Shown in pieces: positions 25,563-31,888 of a DNA stretch of 31,888 bases. The DNA is taken from contig JANMQK010000031.1 of the NCBI GenBank assembly GCA_031370485.1, positions 1-31,888 on the forward strand, given 5' to 3'. The position numbers and the translations under genes are program-made. Within the stretch, counting starts at the first letter, position 1, and each line of letters begins with the position of its first letter. The DNA comes from JANMQK01 sp031370485 (GTDB lineage Bacteria; Acidobacteriota; Polarisedimenticolia; Gp22-AA2). The notes beneath the pieces are model-generated. The model was given only the letters and a program-made list of their open reading frames with translations, had not been told where the DNA came from and did not search any database.

Positions 25563-26808
25563 AGTCGAAGCGGACCCGCACGAAGTGCCGCTTGCCGACC
25601 TTGATCAGGTACGAGGCCGGCGACCCGGCCGGGACTTCCTTCGCGGGGTCGGAGAGGCGCTCGCCGTCGAGCGAAACGCCTCCCTGCTCGATCAGACGCC
25701 GCGCTTCACCATTCGACTTCGCGAGACCGAGCGTCACGAGGAGCTTGGGGACCCAGATGGGTCCTGGAGACGCCGGCAGGCGGACCTCCCTCACCTCCTC
25801 CGGGGTTTCCTTGCGCGCGAACACCTTCTCGAATTCGGCGGCCGCCGCCGCCGCCTCCTCCTCCCCGTGGTAGTCGGCGGCAATACGGCGCGCCAGATCG
25901 GACTTCACCGACTTGGGGTGGACCTCCCCGGCGTCCACGCGGCGACGCAGTTCGGCTATCTGGGCCAACGTCCGGTCGGTGCAGAGCTCCCAGTAGCGCC
26001 ACATCAGAGCGTCGCTGATCGACATCAGCTTCCCGTAGATCTCGCGCGCCGGCTCGTTGATCCCGACGTAATTGCCGAGCGACTTGCTCATCTTCTCGAC
26101 CCCGTCCAACCCCTCGAGAAGCGGTATCGTCAGGACCACCTGGGGCTCGAGCCCGTACTCGCGCATCAGCTCGCGGCCGACCAGCAGGTTGAACTTCTGG
26201 TCGGTGCCCCCCATCTCGACGTCCGCCTCGAGCGCCACCGAGTCGTACCCCTGGGCGAGGGGGTAGAGCAGCTCGTGCATGCCGATCGGCTGGTTCCCCT
26301 TGAAGCGCCGGGCGAAGTCGTCGCGCTCCAACAGCCGCGCCACCGTGTATTTTGACGCCAGGCTCACGAGCCCTGCTGCTCCCAGCCGTCCGAGCCACCG
26401 GCTGTTGAAATCCACCACGGTCTTTTTCGGATGGAGGATCTTGAAGACCTGCTTCTTGTAGGTGAGGGCGTTCTCCCGGATCTGGGCGCGCGTCAGGACG
26501 GGGCGGGTCTTCGACTGGCCGCTCGGGTCGCCGATCATCCCGGTGAAGTCCCCGATGACAAAGACGACCCTGTGGCCTTGATCCTGGAAGTGTTTCATCT
26601 TGCGGATGACGACGGTGTGGCCCAGGTGGAGGTCGGGTGCGGAAGGATCGAAGCCGACCTTGACCGTGAGCGGCTTCCCGGTGGCCCGCGAGCGCTCGAG
26701 CTTCCGGAGAAGCTCCTCCGCGCGGATGATCTCGACGGCCCCCTTGCGCAAGTATTCGAGCTGCTCATCCGCCGGCCCGAACGCCGTCGCCTTCCCCCGT
26801 TTCAGCAT
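25561..26808 (-). CDS. tyrS: Tyrosyl-tRNA synthetase, TyrZ-type, 415 aa
   Basis: This class I synthetase charges tRNA-Tyr. The HIGH signature reads HLGH (61-64), and the second signature is a true KMSKS (239-243). The TyrZ-type group has KMSKS where the TyrS group has KFGKT. The tyrosine-pocket segment YPLAQGYDSVALEADVEMGG and TDQKFN are intact, and a C-terminal S4 RNA-binding domain (about 350-415, GEARRLIEQGGVSLDGERLS) completes the protein. The start is taken at ATG 26808 (MLKRGKATAF) with GGGGGAG just upstream; the frame extends to a GTG at 26832 without ribosome-binding support. The gene runs tail to tail with the unknown exported protein. Confidence 0.95.
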   Translation of the reverse strand: MLKRGKATAFGPADEQLEYLRKGAVEIIRAEELLRKLERSRATGKPLTVKVGFDPSAPDLHLGHTVVIRKMKHFQDQGHRVVFVIGDFTGMIGDPSGQSKTRPVLTRAQIRENALTYKKQVFKILHPKKTVVDFNSRWLGRLGAAGLVSLASKYTVARLLERDDFARRFKGNQPIGMHELLYPLAQGYDSVALEADVEMGGTDQKFNLLVGRELMREYGLEPQVVLTIPLLEGLDGVEKMSKSLGNYVGINEPAREIYGKLMSISDALMWRYWELCTDRTLAQIAELRRRVDAGEVHPKSVKSDLARRIAADYHGEEEAAAAAAEFEKVFARKETPEEVREVRLPASPGPIWVPKLLVTLGLAKSNGEARRLIEQGGVSLDGERLSDPAKEVPAGSPASYLIKVGKRHFVRVRFD

Positions 26809-26832
26809 CCTCTCCCCCGCGTGCAACCGCAC

Positions 26833-27089
26833 GAGCGCACGATCCTACGCGGCGGCAGTGCCCGAAGTCCATCCCCGGGCCGCCGCCCTGCGCCCTTGGG
26901 TGCCAGTGGACCCCCCGCCACAAGGAAGCGCCGTGCCATGCAGCCGCGGGGCCGTCTGAGACGGAGCGCCGGGGCCCCTCCGCGCGGTCTTTCGCGCGGA
27001 GGGCGGCGCGCAGCGAAGCGAGGGGAGGCGTCGCGAAGCGACACCGGACCCGTGCCCGGCGGCTGCAGGGCACGGCGCGGCGCCCACTC
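26833..27089. other. Intergenic region between tyrS and radC with hairpin and repeat
   Basis: About 280 bp separate the tyrS start from the radC stop. A strong hairpin lies at 26976-27003 (11-bp stem, 6-base loop), directly joined to repeat copy 2. TAGGAT on the minus strand near 26844-26849 might be a -10 box for tyrS, without a clear -35 box. Open frames here are Arg/Ala-rich and not protein-like. Confidence 0.5.
27001..27061 (-). repeat. Structured intergenic repeat, copy 2
   Basis: This is the second copy of the 61-bp element at 19774-19834 and differs at three positions. In minus-strand sense it begins 28 bp after the radC stop codon. The 8-bp stem (27027-27034 with 27038-27045) keeps pairing in minus-strand RNA because the changed base makes a G-U pair. 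In plus-strand RNA the same change would be a C-A mismatch. Confidence 0.75.
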
Positions 27090-27818
27090 TCAGAGCAGGC
27101 CGCGCTCCTTCAGGCTGACGTAGCCGCGCCGGCTGACGATCAGGTGGTCGTAGAGGTTGATGCCGACAAGCTCGCCGGCGCGCGCCATGGTGCGCGTGAA
27201 CTCGACGTCGTCGCGGCTGGGGTCGAGGCTGCCTGACGGATGGTTGTGCACCAGGATGAATGCCAGGGCCGAGTTGACGATGGCCGGCTGGAGCACCTCG
27301 CGCGGGTGGGTCCGGGTCGTGTTGAGGCTGCCGATCGACACAGTCTCACGGAGGATCAGCCGGTTCTGGGCATCGAGGTAAAGCGCCACGAGGTGCTCCT
27401 TGCGGGCCGTCTTGAGGTCGCGGACGAGCGTGTAGGCGTCGGCCGGGCTGCTCACCCGCGGCTCCTCGGGAGGCGGGGCCATGAGCCGCCGCCCCAGCTC
27501 GAACGCGGCGAGCATCTGGCTCGCCTTGACCCGCCCCACCCCGAGGTTGCTGGACCACTCCTTGAGGGTGAGCCCCGCGAGCCCGGCGGCCCCGTACTTG
27601 TCCATCAGGTCCTCGGCCACCTTGAGGACATTTCGCCCCCGCGTGCCGCTTCCCAGGAGCACCGCCAGAAGCTCCACGTGCCCCATGCCGCGCACGCCGA
27701 AGCGCAGAAGCTTGTCCCGCGGCCGCAGGACCGTTGGCGGAAGCTCGCTCATCGGCCCGGCGCGCGCCGCGGGCTCCGCGAGCAGCGGGGGAAATTCGGG
27801 ATAGGTCGAGGCGCTCAC
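27090..27818 (-). CDS. radC: RadC-family JAB/MPN (JAMM) protein, 242 aa
   Basis: The C-terminal domain carries a complete JAMM zinc-hydrolase motif: His191-x-His193-x7-Ser201-x2-Asp204, in VHNHPSGSLDPSRDD. The N-terminal part (about residues 35-110) contains helix-hairpin-helix-like sequence (LTLKEWSSNLGVGRVKASQM). The family was linked to DNA repair, but its real biochemical role remains unclear. The start is set at GTG 27818 by the adjacent GGAGGAAGC site. The longer frame to 27878 has no such site, and the internal ATG 27752 also lacks one. The 120-bp gap to purN upstream holds no gene. Confidence 0.88.
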   Translation of the reverse strand: MSASTYPEFPPLLAEPAARAGPMSELPPTVLRPRDKLLRFGVRGMGHVELLAVLLGSGTRGRNVLKVAEDLMDKYGAAGLAGLTLKEWSSNLGVGRVKASQMLAAFELGRRLMAPPPEEPRVSSPADAYTLVRDLKTARKEHLVALYLDAQNRLILRETVSIGSLNTTRTHPREVLQPAIVNSALAFILVHNHPSGSLDPSRDDVEFTRTMARAGELVGINLYDHLIVSRRGYVSLKERGLL

Positions 27819-27938
27819 GCTTCCTCCGGACCGGGACACGCTTGTCGCGGTCAGCAAAGGACGTGCCCGCGCTTTCAAAGGCGGGGGACGGGAGGATCGG
27901 GCGCCCGGTCGTCCGCCCGTGAACGGAGGGCGTACGCC

Positions 27939-28577
27939 TCAGGGCTCTTTCGGGTCGCCCGTTCCGAGGACCCGGCGTCCGGATACCGTGAGGCGCCCTG
28001 AAAGGAAAAGGGCTATCGCGCGGCTGTAGATCCGGTGCTCGGCCTCGAGAATCCGGGCCGTGAGGCTCTCGGGGGTGTCATCGTCCAGGACCGGGACCGC
28101 CACCTGCATCACGATCGGGCCCGAGTCCACCCCTTCGTCCACGAAATGCACGGTGCAGCCGCTCAGCTTGACGCCGCGCTCGAGCGCCGCCCGCTGCACG
28201 TCGGTGCCGGGGAAGGAGGGGAGGAGCGCGGGATGGATGTTGAGGACCCGCCCGGTGAAGCGGCGCACGAACCAGGGGGACAGCAGGCGCATGTAGCCCG
28301 CCAGGCAGATGAGATCAACCCGACGCGCCTCGAGCTCCGCGGCCATGCGGCGATCGTGCGCTTCGCGCGTGTCGCTTTGGCGGTGATCGATGACCAGCGT
28401 TTCTACACCGCGGGCCCGGGCCGCCGCCAGCCCGGGGGCTTTGGGCTCGTTGCTGATGACGAGGGCAAGGACGGCGTCAAGCTCGCCGCGCTCGATGTGA
28501 TCAAGGATCGCCACGAGATTCGAGCCGCGGCCCGAGATCAGGACACCAATCCTGCCCGGGCCGGCGGCGGGTTTCAC
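27939..28577 (-). CDS. purN: Phosphoribosylglycinamide formyltransferase, 212 aa
   Basis: PurN transfers a formyl group from 10-formyl-tetrahydrofolate to GAR, the third step of purine synthesis. The catalytic triad is present as Asn113 and His115 (NIHPALLPSF) and Asp151 (FVDEGVDSGPIV). The phosphate loop is ISGRGSN at 14-20. I place the start at GTG 28577 because GGGGAG lies 8 bases before it. A GTG three codons upstream (28586) would sit on top of that site. A five-residue change at the N-terminus does not affect the domain. The gene follows the 63-residue membrane gene and purM on the same strand. Confidence 0.95.
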   Translation of the reverse strand: MKPAAGPGRIGVLISGRGSNLVAILDHIERGELDAVLALVISNEPKAPGLAAARARGVETLVIDHRQSDTREAHDRRMAAELEARRVDLICLAGYMRLLSPWFVRRFTGRVLNIHPALLPSFPGTDVQRAALERGVKLSGCTVHFVDEGVDSGPIVMQVAVPVLDDDTPESLTARILEAEHRIYSRAIALFLSGRLTVSGRRVLGTGDPKEP

Positions 28578-28590
28578 GGGCGTCACTCCC

Positions 28591-28782
28591 CTAAGAGATC
28601 AGGCCGCTGAAGTAGAAAAACCCTGCGGCGACAAGATCGGCAAGGGCCATGAGGGCGAAGTAGATGGCCGCCCTCTGGAAGCGCTTCCGAACGATCTGCG
28701 CCGCCGTCATGGCCATGAGAACGACACCGCTGAGGACGAAAAGCCCGCACATGACCTTGAGAAAAACGGTGAAGGTCGGCAT
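28591..28782 (-). CDS. Small two-helix membrane protein between purM and purN (63 aa)
   Basis: I do not recognise a family. The protein starts MPTFTVFLKVMCGLFVLSGV and has two hydrophobic helices (about residues 5-28 and 38-60) joined by a short basic loop (IVRKRFQRAAI), so both ends probably face the same side. The TGA of purM and the ATG of this gene share one base (TGATG), and purN starts 13 bp after its stop codon. This spacing argues for a true, translationally coupled gene. A link to purine metabolism is not implied by the sequence itself. Confidence 0.75.
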   Translation of the reverse strand: MPTFTVFLKVMCGLFVLSGVVLMAMTAAQIVRKRFQRAAIYFALMALADLVAAGFFYFSGLIS

Positions 28783-29888
28783 CAGGCGCCGGCCGCGTCC
28801 CGCGCGTAGATCACCTTGCGGCTTCCGCGCACGATCTCCCCGATGCGGTAGTGGGTCTCCCCCGCCGCCTCGAGGTGGTGGACGAGCTCCGCCTCGCGAT
28901 GCCCCGGCACGACCAGCACCATGCCGATCCCCATGTTGAAGGTGCGCAGCATCTCCTCCTCGCGGATCCTGCCCTCGCGCTGCAGGTATCGGAAGATCGG
29001 CAGGATTGGCCACGACCCCAGATCGATCCGCGCCCCCAGGCCCTTGGGGAGGATGCGCGGGATGTTGTCGGTAAACCCGCCGCCCGTGATGTGCGCCATG
29101 CCGTAGAGGGTCCCCTGCGGGACGAGCGCCCGCAGCGCCGGCAGGTAGGAGCGATGCACCTGGAGGAGCTCCTCGGCCACGGTCCTGCCCAGCTCGGCGA
29201 TCCGCGTCTGCGGGTGATACCCTTTCTTCTCGAACAGGATCTTGCGCGCCAGCGAGTAGCCGTTCGTGTGCAGCCCCGAAGACGGGAGGCCGTAGATCAG
29301 GTCCCCCTCGGCCATCCGCGATCCGTCGATGACATGCGCCTTCTCCACGACCCCCACGATGAACCCGGCCAGGTCGTAGTCCCCCGTCGCGTAGAGGTCG
29401 GGCATCTCCGCGGTCTCCCCGCCGATCAGGGCGCACCCCGCCTCGCGGCAGGCCTGCGCGAGGCCGGTGGCCACGTCGACGAGCACCTCGGATTTCAGCC
29501 GGCCCGTCGCGAAATAGTCGAGGAAGAAGAGCGGGATCGCCCCCTGCACGAGGATGTCGTTGACGCAGTGGTTCACGAGGTCCTGGCCGATCGTCGTGTG
29601 GTTGCGGCAGCGGATGGCCACCATGAGCTTCGTGCCGACGCCGTCCGTGCTGCTGACGAGGACCGGGTCCTTGTAGTCGCCGCCCGCCGCCAGGTGGTAC
29701 AGGCCGCCGAACGATCCGATGTCGGTCAGGACTCCGGGCCGGAACGTGGCGCGCGCGATCACCTTCAGCCGGCCGATGGCGCGCATCTTCGAGTCGATGT
29801 CGACACCGGCGTCCTTGTAGGTCAGGCCCGCCTTGCCGGCGGGTTCGTCCTTCGCCGGCGCCCTGCTGGATCGCTTCCGTTCCCCCAT
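28782..29888 (-). CDS. purM: Phosphoribosylformylglycinamidine cyclo-ligase (AIR synthetase), 368 aa
   Basis: PurM closes FGAM to AIR with ATP, the fifth step of purine synthesis. Recognisable family motifs run in order: LTYKDAGVDID, VSSTDGVGTKL, DLVNHCVNDILVQGA, CALIGGETAEMP, YGLPSSGLHTNGYSLAR and MAHITGGGFTDNIPRIL. An N-terminal tail of about 20 Lys/Arg-rich residues precedes the domain. The start is placed at ATG 29888, which has GGAGAC upstream; a GTG at 29908 in the same frame is weaker. The gene leads the purM - membrane gene - purN run and lies behind the consensus-like promoter at 29965-29995. Confidence 0.95.
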   Translation of the reverse strand: MGERKRSSRAPAKDEPAGKAGLTYKDAGVDIDSKMRAIGRLKVIARATFRPGVLTDIGSFGGLYHLAAGGDYKDPVLVSSTDGVGTKLMVAIRCRNHTTIGQDLVNHCVNDILVQGAIPLFFLDYFATGRLKSEVLVDVATGLAQACREAGCALIGGETAEMPDLYATGDYDLAGFIVGVVEKAHVIDGSRMAEGDLIYGLPSSGLHTNGYSLARKILFEKKGYHPQTRIAELGRTVAEELLQVHRSYLPALRALVPQGTLYGMAHITGGGFTDNIPRILPKGLGARIDLGSWPILPIFRYLQREGRIREEEMLRTFNMGIGMVLVVPGHREAELVHHLEAAGETHYRIGEIVRGSRKVIYARDAAGA

Positions 29889-29964
29889 CCCGGTCTCCGA
29901 CTTGGACACGCCATCCCCGCGAGATTGCGCAAATTACGGTGAACGCGGCGTTTAGGAGCCGCGG

Positions 29965-29995
29965 ATTATATCGCAGGATGCCGCGGCACTGTCAA
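29965..29995 (-). promoter_or_regulatory. Near-consensus sigma70 promoter of the purM operon
   Basis: On the minus strand TTGACA (29990-29995) and TATAAT (29965-29970) are both perfect hexamers, separated by 19 bp. An overlapping GATATA (29967-29972) would give the ideal 17-bp spacing. Transcription would start near 29958, about 70 nt before ATG 29888. Perfect hexamers are striking in such GC-rich DNA. Confidence 0.7.
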
Positions 29996-30135
29996 ATACG
30001 CCGAATCCCGCTGCGATTCGCGCGAAAACGGCCTGTGAGACTAAACTACCCCGCCCGTAGGACCCGGGATGGCCCCGGAGACCTGGCCGCCAGCGTGCTG
30101 CCCGGCGATGCTCACGGGGGAGGGAGGGGACAAAG

Positions 30136-31005
30136 TTGTACACCAAGGCCGAGCGGCAGCGGATCCTGCGTCTCAAGAAGTCGGATGCCTATGTGCGCGC
30201 CTACGAGGATGTGGAGTTTCTTCATCGCGAGGACCTCCGCGCGCTGCGGCTCCAGCTCGAGATCTTGAAGCCCGAGCTTCTCATGCAGGAGCAGGGCATA
30301 ACCTCCACGGTCGTGGTGTTCGGCAGCACGCGGACGGTCGAGGGAAAGGAGATCACCTCCGTCGTCCGGTCGCTCGAAAAGAAGGTGCGCGCGCACCCCG
30401 GGAATCGCGCCCTGTCGGAGCGGCTGAAGATCTCACGGCGCCTTCTCGCCAAGTCCAGGTACTACGACGAAGCGCGCGAGTTCGCCCGCCTGGTTTCCTC
30501 GACCTGCCAGATCGACGGGCGATGCGACTACGTGATCGTCACCGGCGGAGGTCCCGGCATCATGGAGGCGGCCAACCGCGGCGCCTACGACGCCGGCTGC
30601 AAGAACATCGGCCTCAACATCACGCTCCCTCAAGAACAGTTCCCCAACCCGTACATCACCCCCGAGCTCTGCTTCCAGTTCCATTACTTCGCGCTGCGCA
30701 AGATGCACTTCATGATGCGGGCCAAGGCGATGGTGGCCTTCCCCGGGGGGTACGGGACGATGGACGAGCTGTTCGAGGCGCTGACGCTCGTGCAGACCGG
30801 CAAGGTCGAGGCGCTTCCCGTCATCCTGTTCGGCCAGGAGTTCTGGAGCAAGGCAATCGACTTCGAGTTCCTGCGGGACGAGGGGGTGATCGCCCCCGAG
30901 GACCTGCACCTGTTCCGATTCGCCGAGACCGCGCAGGAGGCCTGGAACAAAATTCAGGACTATTACCGCAACCGCGGAGGAACAGTCCCCGGACGCCGCC
31001 CCTAG
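30136..31005 (+). CDS. LOG-family (lysine decarboxylase-like) protein, 289 aa
   Basis: The motif PGGYGTMDE (203-211) together with TGGGPGIMEAANRGA and the preceding RKMHFMMRAKAMVAF identifies the LOG/TIGR00730 fold. Members hydrolyse nucleoside 5'-monophosphates, releasing the base and ribose 5-phosphate (cytokinin-activating enzymes in plants). Genuine lysine decarboxylase activity is unlikely. Compared with short LOG proteins (about 190 residues), it has about 60 extra N-terminal residues and a helical insert at about 75-125. The start is TTG 30136, five bases after AGGGAGGGGA. The frame is closed by a TAG at 30058 and contains no ATG or GTG between the two. Confidence 0.85.
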   Translation: MYTKAERQRILRLKKSDAYVRAYEDVEFLHREDLRALRLQLEILKPELLMQEQGITSTVVVFGSTRTVEGKEITSVVRSLEKKVRAHPGNRALSERLKISRRLLAKSRYYDEAREFARLVSSTCQIDGRCDYVIVTGGGPGIMEAANRGAYDAGCKNIGLNITLPQEQFPNPYITPELCFQFHYFALRKMHFMMRAKAMVAFPGGYGTMDELFEALTLVQTGKVEALPVILFGQEFWSKAIDFEFLRDEGVIAPEDLHLFRFAETAQEAWNKIQDYYRNRGGTVPGRRP

Positions 31006-31888
31006 CGGCTGTTCGCCCCCACCCCCGCCTCTCCAGCCGCTCCCGCCGCTTCCGCGGACGCCGCCTTCCCGGACGAGCCGCCGAGATACTGGTCGATCCA
31101 CTCGATCCAGCGCCGGTAGACGTCCCGCTGGCGCACCGGGTCCTCGGGGAAATGTCCCGGTACGGGGTAGGCCACGAATTTTGTCGTCACCCCGTTGTCG
31201 CGCAGGGCATGATAAAGCTTGAACGACTGGGTCGGCGGCACCCGGGCGTCTCCCGTGTTGGTCAGGATGAGGGTGGGGGTCTTGATCCTCGCGGCGTAGG
31301 TGATGGGCGACTGCCTGCGGTACTCCTTCTCGAAACGCCCGACCCAGGGGGAGCCGCCGAATGAGTAGCCCTCCTGGACGTTGAAATCGGAGAAGTTGTA
31401 CTCGTCCATCGTGTCGGTGACCGCCGCCCCCGCGACGGCCGCCTTCCAGATTTGATAGTGGCCGATGAGCCAGGAGGTCATGTAGCCGCCGTACGACCAT
31501 CCGGAGACGGCAATACGATCCGCGTCGACGATTCCGAGCCGCTTGACCGCCGCGATCCCCGCCATGACGTCTCGCCCCGGCCCATCGCCGGCATCGTTCA
31601 CGATGGCGCGCTGGTAGGCGTTCCCGAGATTGTCGCTGCCGCGGTAGTTGGGCTGGAACACCAGGTAGCCGTGCGCCGCGAGAAGCTGCGGCAGCGATGA
31701 AAAATCCTCCTTCGAGGCTGCCTGCGGGCCGCCGTGCACCACGAGCACCAGCGGATAGGTCCTCCCCTTCTCGAAGCCTGGCGGATAGACCAGGATTCCG
31801 TTCTCGCTCCAGCCGTCGGGGCCGTTCCAGGCGATCGTCTCGACCGCTCCGAGATCCTGTGCTGCCACATCGCCATTGAAGTCGGTGA
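31002..31888 (-). CDS. S9-family (prolyl oligopeptidase) peptidase, C-terminal catalytic part (N-terminus beyond window edge)
   Basis: About 295 residues are visible and the frame is open at the right edge. The alpha/beta-hydrolase part carries the nucleophile Ser in GWSYGGYM (codon at 31494-31496), the Asp in TGDARVPP and the His in PGHFPED, the usual S9 catalytic order. VVHGGPQAASKEDFSSLPQL and QPNYRGSDNLG are typical of acylaminoacyl-peptidase/dipeptidyl-peptidase relatives. The N-terminal beta-propeller expected for the family would lie outside the window. The C-terminus ends in an Ala/Gly-rich tail of about 25 residues. The stop codon overlaps that of the LOG gene on the palindrome CTAG. 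Confidence 0.93.
   Translation of the reverse strand, partial: TDFNGDVAAQDLGAVETIAWNGPDGWSENGILVYPPGFEKGRTYPLVLVVHGGPQAASKEDFSSLPQLLAAHGYLVFQPNYRGSDNLGNAYQRAIVNDAGDGPGRDVMAGIAAVKRLGIVDADRIAVSGWSYGGYMTSWLIGHYQIWKAAVAGAAVTDTMDEYNFSDFNVQEGYSFGGSPWVGRFEKEYRRQSPITYAARIKTPTLILTNTGDARVPPTQSFKLYHALRDNGVTTKFVAYPVPGHFPEDPVRQRDVYRRWIEWIDQYLGGSSGKAASAEAAGAAGEAGVGANSR

Noticed and set aside
27929..27938. GGCGTACGCC palindrome just after the purN stop codon
   Set aside because: Only 10 bp, no loop and no U-run. It is too short to claim as a terminator or operator in DNA of this composition.

Overview
The window is very GC-rich, densely coding chromosomal DNA with no tRNA, rRNA, CRISPR array, integrase or transposase that I can recognise. 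It encodes a periplasmic thiol-reductant system, a lipoprotein and large exported multi-domain proteins, so the host is most likely a diderm. Modules such as P-domains, HYR-like and Cys-rich 'DDGxxCT' segments in a giant secreted protein, a TyrZ-type tyrosyl-tRNA synthetase, a K+-independent H+-pyrophosphatase and a PGM1-like phosphoglucomutase would fit an uncultured Acidobacteriota-like (or Myxococcota-like) organism. The phylum is an inference; no marker gene settles it.

Left part (1-7855, all minus strand): a tight five-gene run. It starts with a 1264-residue fusion of a YyaL/SPATA20 (DUF255) protein to a complete DsbD. Then come threonine synthase, a small exported Cys/His-rich protein, GTP cyclohydrolase I, and a SPOR-SpoIID/LytB protein cut by the left edge.

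Middle part (7930-17450): an exported DUF1579-type protein (+) meets a minus-strand cassette of ECF sigma factor, anti-sigma factor with two zinc-binding motifs, and a membrane protein. Divergent from the cassette, behind a sigma70-like promoter, are a small lipoprotein and a 2009-residue secreted mosaic protein ending at a textbook intrinsic terminator.

Right part (17582-31888): housekeeping and energy genes. These are H+-pyrophosphatase (+) facing SthA transhydrogenase (-); a + run of HAD phosphatase, dipeptide epimerase and phosphoglucomutase; a small exported unknown protein converging on TyrRS; RadC; a purM - 63-residue membrane protein - purN operon behind a near-consensus promoter; a LOG-family protein; and an S9 peptidase cut by the right edge. 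A GC-rich repeat of about 61 bp occurs twice, each time about 30 bp downstream of a minus-strand stop codon (sthA, radC). Its single stem difference keeps pairing in minus-strand RNA.

The most unusual items are the DUF255-DsbD fusion with its co-transcribed Cys/His-rich secreted protein, the duplicated zinc motif of the anti-sigma factor, the structured intergenic repeat, and the membrane gene embedded between purM and purN.
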